From contig CM070501.1 of NCBI GenBank assembly GCA_036346375.1, forward strand, positions 51,253,326 through 51,317,325: a stretch of DNA of 64,000 nt. The letters are read 5' to 3'. The first letter of the stretch is position 1, and each line of letters begins with the position of its first letter. Shown in pieces: positions 1-10,416 of the stretch. The DNA is from Guadua angustifolia (lineage: Eukaryota; Streptophyta; Magnoliopsida; Poales; Poaceae). The notes beneath the pieces are model-generated. The model saw only the letters and a program-made list of their open reading frames with translations. It did no database searches and was not told the DNA's origin. A program made the translations under genes and the position numbers.

Positions 1-1440
1 AACTCCACCTAACCTCTCCCTGTCGTCCTCACTCTCTCCGACCATTTCCAGCCATACTCGGCTACATCCAATCCACTAGAAAGCAAATCTTGGCCGTTTA
101 CACCAAGATCTCGATCGTTTCAAGCGAGATCTTGGCCCTTTGACCAAGATTTTCCATTGACACATGCAACAAAATTTCATTTTTTGGCAGCAAAATCTTG
201 GTGTTTACTGGCGAGATTTTGTCGTTTTTAGCTGGAATGCACCATTTAGCTAGCGGATATGGCGGGATTTTGCATTATTTATCATCTAAAATGTGGTTAG
301 ATTTATCTTATGAATAGTGGTAGAAGGTTGATGCATATTTTGCTTTGATTTATTCATGGGAACTGATCACAATGTGTATGTGTTAAATAGCAAGAAATTA
401 GCAAGGGGAATAAGGGTGTACTTTACATCTAGTCCGTATTCAAAATCAGCTCTATGCATGGCCTTACGACCCACGCATGTATAAGTACAATATCAAACCA
501 ATAACTAGATAGTAACGGTGCATATATATAAGTATGCTCTCTACTATTTTTTTAGTGCATGCTCTGTATCACATGATGAAAGATTTATAAATCAAAAGTG
601 CAAATCAATAGCGCTTAGATGTATATGTGATGAATTGTTATATGTATCAATTTTATTTTATACCTATCATTTGTGATGCTAATATATATTGATTATTTCC
701 AATTGTAATCTTAAAAATCCGAATTGCAATCACAATACTGTTGAAATTTTTAACTTTATAGTGACTTTGTAATAATTTTATAAATTCATTGGAGTGTGAT
801 TATGATCTAAAATTTTTATGAGAGCTCAAGCATCACATTAAAACCCTTCTGTAAAAGTTTCAAAATTTCTAAATCTTTTTGGTTGCTCAAGCAAATCTAT
901 ATATTAATCATCAGGCTTTTATCACAACAGTAGCAACTGTCATAATTTTTTAAATTACTCAGGATTGATCATTATCTAAAATTTTTTGACAATATTATTG
1001 ATGCATCAGGACCATTCAATTTTTTTTTAAAAAAATTCTAACATAGTTTGAAGTATTTTTCATTCGGTTGAAGTTTACCGGTAAAGCTTTTATTAAGATA
1101 GCAGCATTGTTTGAATTTTTTAAAATACCTCAAGCTTTATCATTATCTTAAAATTTTATAAAAACATTAGTAATATGTTAGAACCACGCACAAAAAATTT
1201 CAAAATTTTCTAACATGGTTTGTTCCATTTTTCATTCAGTTTAAATTTGTTGGTCACTGTTTTATTAGGACAGTAGCATTGTCAAAAATTTTAAAAGTTT
1301 CTTAGGCTTGATTTTTTAACGTATTTTGGACTATTTTCCCTTAGTTCAATTTCATCGAAGTCTTGGTATTTCTTAGCAAAATCTCAGAAATCTTGGTGCA
1401 AAAAAAAAAATCAGATTTGAATTTTGTTTTGTATTTTATC
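1..1440. repeat. AT-rich dispersed repeat, copy 1
   Basis: No gene is seen. From about 600 to 1440 the stretch shares phrases with 13500-14870, for example CTAAAATTTTTATGAGAG at 807-824 and 13937-13954, and a 'cccttctgtaaaa' phrase shortly after it in both regions. Both copies also end in a similar poly-T-rich passage containing 'ccggatttgaatttt' or a near match. I read this as a diverged, moderately repeated element of unknown class. Its boundaries are not clear, and 1-300 is only low-complexity 'caagatctt'-like sequence. Confidence 0.45.
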
Positions 1441-1749
1441 CAAAATTATCTAAAATTATGAGATCTCGTTGAAATTTCGTCTTTCGATACCCTCCGAGAT
1501 ATATCCAGAAATCGAGATTTGAAACCTGTCTCCTAGTCCCAACTGAATTTTCTAGCCACAATGCAATGGCCTCTAAGTAGCAGCGTGTTTGGCTGTTGAT
1601 TAACACAGCTGTTGTCACTTAATTACCACTAATTGGGCCGTCAAAATATCAAATTCTCAGCTCTCATGGCCATTTAGTCATAAACCACGTTCCTGCAATA
1701 CGCACGCACGCACGCAGATATATATATTCTGGGTGTACATACTTTCACC

Positions 1750-2290
1750 TTGCATATACCATTTAAATAAAAACATTATGCCTCTTTATGCTTTGAGCAT
1801 ACTCTAATAATGATTATAATATACTCCAAATTAAGTGATTTTTTTATGAAAAATTTCAACAAATTCCACTCTTTATAGCATAATTTTATGTACATACTCC
1901 TTTTTTTACATGGACGAAAAGGGTAGCAAAAAAAAATAAAGGGCTCCAATGAAAATTTTCTCAATCATGTCACATTGGAGTATTTTAGAATTATTATTGA
2001 AGTATACTAGAAATATAACACATTCATTTAAGTGGTATATTGGAAGTTCAAGTACGTACATGATATTTTATACTGGTTGAAAAAAATTTCATTACAACCC
2101 TTTATTTTTGCTATATATCTTTTTTCATATGTAAAATGACTATATACACAAAATTATGTTATAAAGAGTGGACTTTGATGAAATTTTTCTTGGAACCCAC
2201 TTTGGAGTATATTATAATCAATATTGGAGTATACTTGAAAGGATAAAGAGATATAACAACATCAGTTAAACAGTATATTGAATGTGAGAT
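1750..2290. repeat. Imperfect foldback element
   Basis: The left arm (about 1750-1965) and right arm (about 2090-2290) are imperfect reverse complements. Matching landmarks are 'ttataatatactcca' on the left against 'tggagtatattataa' on the right, and 'ccactctttatagcataattttatgt' on the left against its near complement on the right. A third related block lies in the middle. This looks like a non-autonomous DNA element or an inverted duplication. No target duplication was identified. Confidence 0.5.
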
Positions 2291-2418
2291 TACATACTCC
2301 CAGTAATATGAAACCATTTTTACACACACATATATGCTATTCTACAATTGCGTGTAGAATAGCTTATTCTAAGCGCTAGCCAGTATTGTAGTTCGACTGA
2401 ACCCACGTGTGACATTAA

Positions 2419-2647
2419 GGGCCTGTTTGTTTTTGCTTTCGATTATCTAAAAGCTGATTCTGGATTGTGGTTGTAGAGAAGCTGATTCTTTAAAGCTGGA
2501 ATCCAAAAGCACATTGAAGTGGATTATGGATTCTAGTGTATATGGATGGACTAGATTGTAAAAATCGAATTCTAGAATTAGGCTGTTTGTTTTTCATATT
2601 GTTTTTGGGGCCAAAATCTAGAATTAAAAGCAAAAACAAACAGACCC
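2419..2647. mobile_element. Tourist-like MITE (PIF/Harbinger type)
   Basis: This 229 bp element starts GGGCCTGTTTGTTTTTGC and ends with the near inverse GCAAAAACAAACAGACCC. It is flanked on both sides by TAA (2416-2418 and 2648-2650). Terminal inverted repeats beginning GGGC/GGGT with a TAA duplication are the hallmark of Tourist MITEs mobilised by PIF/Harbinger transposases. No coding capacity is seen. Confidence 0.85.
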
Positions 2648-2650
2648 TAA

Positions 2651-4651
2651 TTAACGCAATTGAACCCCCTTCAACCAATCAGTGTAATGAATTGCCCAGT
2701 TGACTAAGTCCATCAGTACGTGGCAAAACCAACTAGTAAATGCATTTATAGTTTGTATGGAAATATTTTTTTCTTTGTTTTGGTCATACCTTTTTATTGA
2801 CAGCTCCAACTCATAAATAGTTTTCCTTAGAAGTTTACTAATAACGAGAGTAACATATTGATATAGTCTTGCCATATAAATCAGATTTTACTATCAATAT
2901 ACATAGATTTTACTATCTTGCCAAAGAGTTCAGTAGCCTATCTGGTAGTATAATTTTATTAGGTAAATTAGCGGTAAAAATCTCATTCACTCACAAAATT
3001 GCCTTGTTAGACGCCCGCGAGACTGCTCGCAGTGCTCGGGCGCGTCTAAGGCCTGAAGTGTGAGTGAGTACCAAGGGTTATTATCAGTCCAAGATTGCTT
3101 GCTACTCGTAACATAGCAAAACACTAACAAGGTGAACGCATGGCATGGCAGTGCTGAACCAAACAGGCTCTCGATCCATCTCACGCACAGATGCGCTTGC
3201 TGCTTCAACAATCAACACAAAGCATGCATAGATCGATGAACTAGCCTTGATTAGATTACCAAAAAAAAAAAAAAACATACCACGAGCATGCGCCATACCT
3301 AGCTAGCGTACGTGTTCATGATAGCTTATTCATACGCCACCAGCTTGGTTAATGTAGTAATTAGTGCAGCTCGATCTCCTCCATGCTATGTTTCTTATAC
3401 GTATCAGTTCTATATGCATTATGTAAGCAACGGAGTGCAGTGTAGTACTGAGTAAGTAATGAATCCAGCAGGGACGGTAACAAAAAACGGCAGTATATAT
3501 TAGGGTAGCTCAGAGAAGGGTAAATGTACATGGATGAGTGGCGAGAGGCTGGATATGTTGACTTTTACTATTAAAAAATAACACATTACTCATTATTACA
3601 CAAAATGTTACTAGCTATATCATGTGTAAACCAACTTTTTCATGTAAAATAGATGAAAACCATATGTATAAGTTTTTAAAAATTCTCAAAAAAATTACTA
3701 TAGGTAGGGAGATGAGCTTCTACAACTCTGTAAAATTTAAAGACCAAACTCAATCGCATTTGAACGATATGATATTGACAAAACACTAAATAGTGCAAAA
3801 TCACTATTAAACCGAATTTTTCTTTTTCATATCTTTCAGCTGAGATTGGTTTTAGTCTTTAAATTTTATAGGATCGTAGAATCTCACCTCACTTACGTAT
3901 GGTAAAATCTATGCATGGCTTGATCAAACATACTTACTACATTATCTACACGTAAGAGAGCGTGTGTGGTGTGTGCATATAGCAACATATTCAGTGTAAA
4001 TCCATCTTTCAATGTTGACCATGCAACCCTTAATATAAATCATCTGATCTGGACTCAACGTACGAGATGGAGATGTGATAGGCTTTCCAACGCACGAGAT
4101 CGAGCCCAAAGGATTTCCTGCACAGCATCCTGATCTCTGCCAGGCTTCTTCCAGACCTCGTTTTTGTTACACGGGTGCGAATAAATTTCTGCACTTGGTT
4201 TACGTTCTTTCCGAGATGCTAGGGCCAAATGCTTAGCCAGAGTGGGCATGAAGACCCATCGAAATGTAAAGCACGTTGGTGAATTGGAATGCTGATGTGA
4301 TTCCTAGATTACTGACTATCGATGGGTAGGCCGTAATTTCCCTGGATTGTAACGTCAAGCACGGTGTTCCGGTGAGACATAAAGAAGACAGTACCATCAT
4401 CCATACCAGACAGGCATGGCTGCGAAGCTGGTCGGGTAGCGTCGTCCTGCACCACTCGCCTGACTCCAATCACCGATGTGTTGTGCGCTGCTCATCCGGC
4501 GGGTCGGGCGCCGCTTGGGGAAGAAGGAAGAACAGCACAACTTGCACGTCGCAAGGGAGACCCGAGGGAACGAGCCCGGCTGCGGCCGCATTGCCTAGGT
4601 AGGCGGTTTCGCATGCTCGCCTTGGTGGCTTTTGGTAGTCTTTGCTGAACA
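2651..4651. other. Intergenic stretch, no supported gene
   Basis: Six-frame reading gives only short, low-quality open frames. The stretch contains the inverted repeat at 3710-3890 and a small GC-rich patch at about 4400-4620 with no recognisable product. Confidence 0.5.
3710..3890. repeat. Inverted repeat, possible small MITE
   Basis: Arms 3710-3772 and 3828-3890 are reverse complements with scattered mismatches. Both carry 'aaaatttaaaga' (or its complement) and 'gatgagcttctac' / 'gtagaatctcacc'. The loop is about 55 bp. The surrounding 3540-3990 may belong to the same element, but its ends were not found. Confidence 0.5.
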
Positions 4652-4659
4652 AGCACGTC

Positions 4660-5178
4660 GCAGAATTTTTTTTTAGAATAATGCATTTTCTAAAAGGAAT
4701 TGTGGCATTAATACATGAAACAGGAAAATTACAAAAATAATACCCCGTCACCAAATGATACAGTGAAATAGAAGTAGTCGCCAGCGGGTTGGACAAAAAC
4801 TCTATTGTCGCTATACCGTATAGCGACAATTCTTTAATTCCATATGGTATGGCGACAAACACGAGATTAATAAGTTATCGCTGTACCGTTTGGCAACAAC
4901 TCCTTAGTTACCCTATTGTTGCAATAACGTATGGCAACAACTCTTTAATCATGCTGATTAAATAGTTGTTACCATACGGTATAGCGATAACTCCTTAATA
5001 TGAGATTAAGGAGTTGTCGTCATACAGTATAGTGATAATAGAGTCTTCGTCCAACCCGCTGGTGACTACTTCTATTTCACCATACCGTTTAGCGACGGAG
5101 TATTTTTTTGCAATTTTTCTATTTCACATGTTAATACCACAATTCCTTTTAAAAAATGCATTATTAAAAAAAAATATC
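4660..5178. mobile_element. Foldback element with an internal array of dyads
   Basis: Long terminal inverted repeats (about 150 bp each) run inward from both ends. Shared landmarks are 'aataatgcatttt', 'aaaaggaattgtgg', 'gaagtagtc' / 'gactacttc' and 'agcgggttgga' / 'tccaacccgct'. The element is flanked by AGCACGTC at 4652-4659 and 5179-5186, an 8 bp target duplication of hAT or MULE style. The core holds at least five dyad-symmetric units of about 25-27 bp built around TATAGCGACAA, centred near 4817, 4886, 4928, 4978 and 5026. No coding capacity is seen, so a transposase would have to act in trans. Confidence 0.7.
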
Positions 5179-5186
5179 AGCACGTC

Positions 5187-6062
5187 CCACTCAATCTCTC
5201 TACTCCTGTACGACAGCTACTTGCACCACCCACATCCAGCAAACAATTTTACTTCTGCTCTTCCTAATTGATAGGATGGGAATCCTTCCTCTCTGCAACT
5301 GAGCTCATCTACTACTACGAGACTAGCCCTGCTTCAATGGTGAATCAGAGCAAGCCTCATCTCTTTTCTTTTTTACTCTTCCATCTTATACCACGTCGCT
5401 CTGGCTGCACGAGCTGTCTCGATTAAAACCTAAGTCCCACGACAGCTCTTCGCCGCAGGAAGAAACATAAAGAAAAATCAAACAGCCATAGCCGTTGCAT
5501 ATACAGAAACAACCGGAAAGGAACTTCGAGCCAATTACATCATTTAACAAAAAAACAAAGCCCGACAGATGGGAACACTTTGGAAGGGATGAAATACTTT
5601 CTTTCGATTTGAAATGTGCCTCTAACTGGAACAGCTACTTAGTACACCATCCTTATAAATAGAGAAGGAGACGGGGGAAGATATTTACTCCCACAATAGG
5701 GATGTGAATCCCTAAAAAAAGAATCAATTCGAGCGGAGATCCAGGATAAAATTATTCGAGCAGGAGCTCCAGAATAAATAATATGAATGAGAAGATTGCA
5801 TCTTGGAGGGCACGAAAAATGAAAAATCCTCTTGTCTCAACAAATGAATGACGATCACTGGTTTCACTACCAATATCACCTGCACCTATCATTTTCATCA
5901 TTTCGGACCTCTTTTGAAAATTGGACTAAATTTGTCATTTGTACCAAAAGACAAAGTATATAAATTATTGGATTTCGGAGGCAATGCTGAAAATGTTGCC
6001 ATTAAGCCCTATCCTAGCCCAGATTCCTCAATGTTGGGCAGGTTAAAAATTTTGGGACTAAG
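5187..6062. other. Intergenic stretch, no supported gene
   Basis: This lies downstream of the ATXR5/6-like gene and must include its 3' untranslated region. A TATA-like CTTATAAATAG occurs near 5655 on the plus strand, but no credible reading frame follows it. Confidence 0.4.
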
Positions 6063-9000
6063 TTAGACGAAATGATAAGTTGGGTACTCGTGCTCATATC
6101 CGTTGTAATCATAATATAGCCTTTCACCACAAGCTATATCACGGCAGGCAACCAACAAGACATGGCTCTCACCATCTATGTCGTACCTGACACATTTAAT
6201 ATTCTGCTTCTTCTTGCCATCCCTGCAAAAATTTAACGGATTCAAACTTTGAATTTAGTGGATTCCATCTCTTGAGGACAGAATACCAAATTAATTCCAA
6301 CAAATTCTGCAAGCATGTAAAATAAAAAAGAATGCCATGAAAAAAAATATGCATAATATGCAAATGCTGATCATATCTGACATACAAGTGCATTTAGCAC
6401 ATCTTACGCAAACTAAGAATAAAAAAGCAATTACTTACGGAGTGTGGTTATTAATGCCATTAATAAAGCGAGAAATGTTTCCATGTTTGTCAGGGCAAAT
6501 AACCAGTCTTTTGGAAGGATCTGCTGTCAAAAGAAGGGTCATTATACTATCACAATCATCGTTCGCCCTCTTCTCCAAATAATCAACATCTCCAGTATAT
6601 TCAGCAATGAAGGTCATATCCTTAACATCTGCATCAGCTTGCACAGTGAAACTGAAAATAAACGTGCATTACTTCGAATTCTGTCTACTGAAAATGTTAA
6701 AAACATCCAAGCACATGAGTTCAAGAAAGTACCCCTCACGGGAATCAAAAACCACAAGAAGTGGAGGGCACTCTCCTCTTTTCTGCATGGTTCTGCAAAG
6801 TTCTATGGTTTCTTTATCCTCTTTTCGAAGAACCTTGAAAGTTGAGAAGCGCATAATTAGACCCAAAAGGTCCAAAAAAAATTGCAACATTGTTTTATGT
6901 AAAAGATTTGCTAACCTGCATACCACCTTCCTCCAATCTTGCTTGATTGGAAGATCTAGGGGCCATACTAGGCACGTAAGACAACTCGTTGCTAAACTCC
7001 ATTTTTGAAGATGTCAAAGCAGTGGCTAGAGAAGCCATTTGCTTAAGCCTTCGAACTCTATCTTCACTTGGGACAAAAGGCAATATCCTCCTCCTCCTCT
7101 TGTGCATAACGAGAGGACGCTTCCTTCGCCTCCTAGCATCTAAACAAGTATGAAGTACATTAGTTATGTTAAGTCCATTGGTCCATGCAGCTAAAGCTAA
7201 GTCTTGAACTCCATGTTGGACCAACATTCAAGAGTTTAACTGGCTAGACAATGGATGGGCATGACAAGCTCGTATTGTAGTTTAAGTTCAATGAAGATTT
7301 CGCTACGGAAAAACGTTTATATTATAATCTAGGTGTGGTAGTGTAATTTGCTGTATGCATACCAAATTTACTAATAAAAAACTGGTTACATTAACAAAAA
7401 ATGTGATTATAAAATTTAGGAGCTAAGAAACAATAGAAAACACACACCTCAATTTGCTTCAGATTCAATCTGATTCATATTTGTTTTCAATAACGGATTA
7501 GTTTGTGTTTGAATCTGACAATAGTCTATTCAATGAAGTCAAAGGCAAAAGGTACACTTGAGGCACTATGTCCTTAACTTGCTTGAGATGCAAGGTGTGA
7601 GAAAAGTGTGCGGTTGAGAAACATCATGTGCAACCAAATAATACTTAACTATAAGTGAATAACTCCATAAAAGTTCTAAGGAAAAATTTTAGAAGGAAGT
7701 CGTCTCCTAGTTATCAGGTGTGATAAGAATTAGATAGCATGGCAAGTCATCTTTTACATCAAATTTTGTGAACCACCGAACTCCTTGAAGTGACCCGGAA
7801 AATTCACTTCAGACCATCCTACTATCTAATGGCGGTTTAAAAGGTATATATAAGTTTAATTTAAGGCCTTCAGCTACTATCTGAAAACAGTTCAACATAG
7901 AGAAGCCTAGTTTAAGGCTGCAGTTTGCTTGATTTGAAAATACTGTAGCATTGACTAAATGAGCTACTCTTAAATAAATAAAAAACAGGCTAGTAGAGCT
8001 ATCAATACATTAAGCAATCAGCAATAAGACCGGTGCGTATATGGATTCTTATGGAAAGGTGATAGCTATTTTTATGGCCCAATGAATGCAAGGCAAATCA
8101 TCAAGAGGGTAAATGTGCATTATCCCACAATGGAAGTTGATTAATCCATAAAAGTTTGACCGACCTACAAAGTGAGTCACAAGATCTTTGTTTTAATCGT
8201 ACATTCCTATTACCACAATGAAAACGTGCATCATTAACACGAATTAAATGTTTGTTCAATAATGCTTCCCCGCCTATTTCCAGTGGTGATAGTTTTCCCG
8301 GCTATTTCCATTGGTGATGTAAGTGAGCACTTCATATTGTAAGGTCACTGTATAGTTCGTCACCTAGAAAATCCAATTCACTGGAGATATTTGCAGGCAA
8401 CGAGTGCATCGACAAATCAGCCATGCAGCCAAAAAAGTTCCAGAATCAATATACAACACCCCAAAAAATAGAATTTCTGCTACTGATTACTCCTATCGGG
8501 TGTATCGCACTTGTAACCAGTCACATTTAGACAAACTATTTACACTATGAGATAATCAGCAGGTTGTAATGCAGTATGTTTATTACATAGCTATTCCTCG
8601 TCAGTCGTCACCAATGCCAAAACTTAATAGGCATACAACAGAATCCAACCCAATAGCCTATCCACTGTTTCATCAATCAGCCATGCCATGCAATCAAAAT
8701 GGTCTCGCATCTCACAATTAAGCAATGGTGCACTATTCATGATCTCCCCCACTTGCAATTACCTTGAGAAAGCCCACATTTTGCCGCGGCGACGTCCACC
8801 GTGCCCTTCTGAATCCGGAAGAAATCAACGATCTTTGTTTGCGTCATCGGAAACCCTAATACCCCCTCGCCACAAAAGCCACAACGAAAAATAGTTAGAT
8901 AGCAATTCAAGGCAGGTGAGAACGAAAAGGACTAACGAGCATGGAGAATGGCGAGATCGATGTCGTATGGCGCCTCGCGTGACGCACTTTTGAGGGGCTC

Positions 9001-9332
9001 CGAGATCGGGGCGCAGTCAGGGCAGAGCCAGGGCCCGGACGGGACCCTCGCGGCGATGGGGCGGAGGCAGAAGATGTGGCGGCCGCGGTCGCACACGTCG
9101 CAGAGCAGCAGCTCCTCGTCGCGGTCGCCGGAGCCGCACACCTCGCAGAGAGCGGTCTCGTAGGCCTGGCCGCCGCGGGCGCGGGCGACCGGGGCGGCTG
9201 TTCGGCGCGCGGCGCGCGGCGCATGACGTCGGAGATCGAGCAGAAGCGGCGGGGAGACGGTGGCGGCGGCGCGGCCGTGCGCTTGCGGCGGAGCTCCGGC
9301 GCGGTCGTCGTGGATTGCGCGCGGCGTCCCAT
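6063..9332 (-). CDS. ATXR5/6-like histone H3K27 monomethyltransferase, frameshifted in exon 1
   Basis: Six exons with GT-AG junctions: 8937-9332, 8763-8855, 6916-7139, 6733-6833, 6439-6651 and 6063-6222. The start ATG at 9330-9332 opens a basic N-terminus (MGRRAQSTTT...) with a CSISDVMRRA motif. A PHD finger follows (residues about 62-108; CEVCGSGD, LLCDVCDRGRHIFC, WLCPDC). Exon 2 encodes a PCNA-interacting motif, QTKIVDFFRIQ. The C-terminal SET domain has EYTGDVDY, FINGINNHTP and LYYDYNGYEHEYP and ends at the family's usual C-terminus. Known family role: ATXR5/6 monomethylate H3K27 in replicating heterochromatin, guided by PCNA and unmodified H3K4. Oddity: the N-terminus and the PHD finger are in different frames; exon lengths sum to 1187 nt, one short of a multiple of three. 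The break lies in the GCGGCGGC-like run near 9168-9175. The PHD frame has no upstream ATG in this exon. Either a damaged gene or a sequence error. Confidence 0.9.
7140..8762 (-). other. Intron 2 of the ATXR5/6-like gene
   Basis: A 1.6 kb AT-rich intron between the PCNA-motif exon and the basic-linker exon. No nested gene or element with clear ends was recognised. Confidence 0.7.
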
Positions 9333-10360
9333 GGCGGCGGCGGAGGGGGGGTACCTCGGGGGTGGGAAGAGGCGAGCCGAAGGGGGACGCGGTGACGTGG
9401 CGTGGGCGGTGGGCTCACCTCACTCGCGTCGCGGGTCTCCCCTTCTTCCCTCGGGAGCTGTGCGGCCGTGCTGGGGTGGAAAAGAAAGCGACGGGACAAG
9501 CCAGCTAAATAACCGACCTGCCTCTCGAGGTGACCGTTGGTAATTCCCACCAGCCTGCCTCGTCATCCTCGTCTCGTCTCCTTCCGTTTCCCCTCCAGGT
9601 GGTGCGAGAACAGTACACACACCCACCATGCAAAGCTACAAATGATGTCACATTAGTGCATCGCCACAAGCATACGTCAGATTTTGCAAGCACTCGTTGT
9701 ATCTTCAAATTTGAAAATACAATCTCCGTTTACATTTGCACCTGCCGTCTCCAAAGTTTTGCGAAGAACTCCGCATACGTTATCACTTCGTCTTACTTGC
9801 CAATTCTTGGAACAAACACTAGGTGCTCCGATTTTGGCAGTGCCAAAATGAATTAGTAAAACAATTGGGCACAAACCAAATGGCCCATGCTCTTACGGGA
9901 AAAAGAGGGTCCTTTTACTCACTATGCATCGAACAACAATCTTCAACAATGGCATGCTCGATTGCTTGACTCTGTTTGCTCACCTGGCATATGATTAGGC
10001 AGATTTCATCATCCCGAGCTTCCAGTGATAGTGTAAGATCCAATAGGTACACTTGCAGGTTTCATCCAAGTGGCTTATATGGAATATGAAATCAGCGATG
10101 AAAAACAGATTAGAAACCTCACCTTGGCCGCTGCCCACGAATATCAGGATCTGCGAAAAGTTGTTCTTTAGGTACAGCCATCATACATGCCACAGGCGAT
10201 CCTTATATAAATTTAATTTTATTAGATAGTCCCTAATTCTATTGACATAGCATAGCAGGACTTGGTTGGAAAAGTTTTGTACCAAGTGTTACAAGGAACC
10301 ATGATTTGGATAGCTAATCTAGTCTAAATCCAACTACATAGGCACAAAGAGAGAGAGCTC
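9333..10360. other. Intergenic region upstream of the ATXR5/6-like gene
   Basis: The first 200 bp are GC-rich and must contain the promoter and 5' leader of the minus-strand methyltransferase gene. The rest is the downstream side of the UMP kinase gene. No separate gene is supported. Confidence 0.5.
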
Positions 10361-10416
10361 TCAGATTCACAACTCGTTAACCAATCTCTCGGATTCACAA
10401 CTCGTTAACCAATCTT
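10361..10416. repeat. 28 bp tandem duplication across the UMP kinase stop codon
   Basis: Two adjacent 28 bp units, 10361-10388 and 10389-10416, differ at two positions. The distal unit (10389-10416) encodes the last residues and stop of the UMP kinase (RLVNEL then TGA at 10395-10397). The other unit repeats the same sequence just downstream. Confidence 0.85.

Noticed and set aside
5650..5667. TATA-like box on the plus strand
   Set aside because: No credible transcript or reading frame follows, and AT-rich DNA gives such matches by chance.
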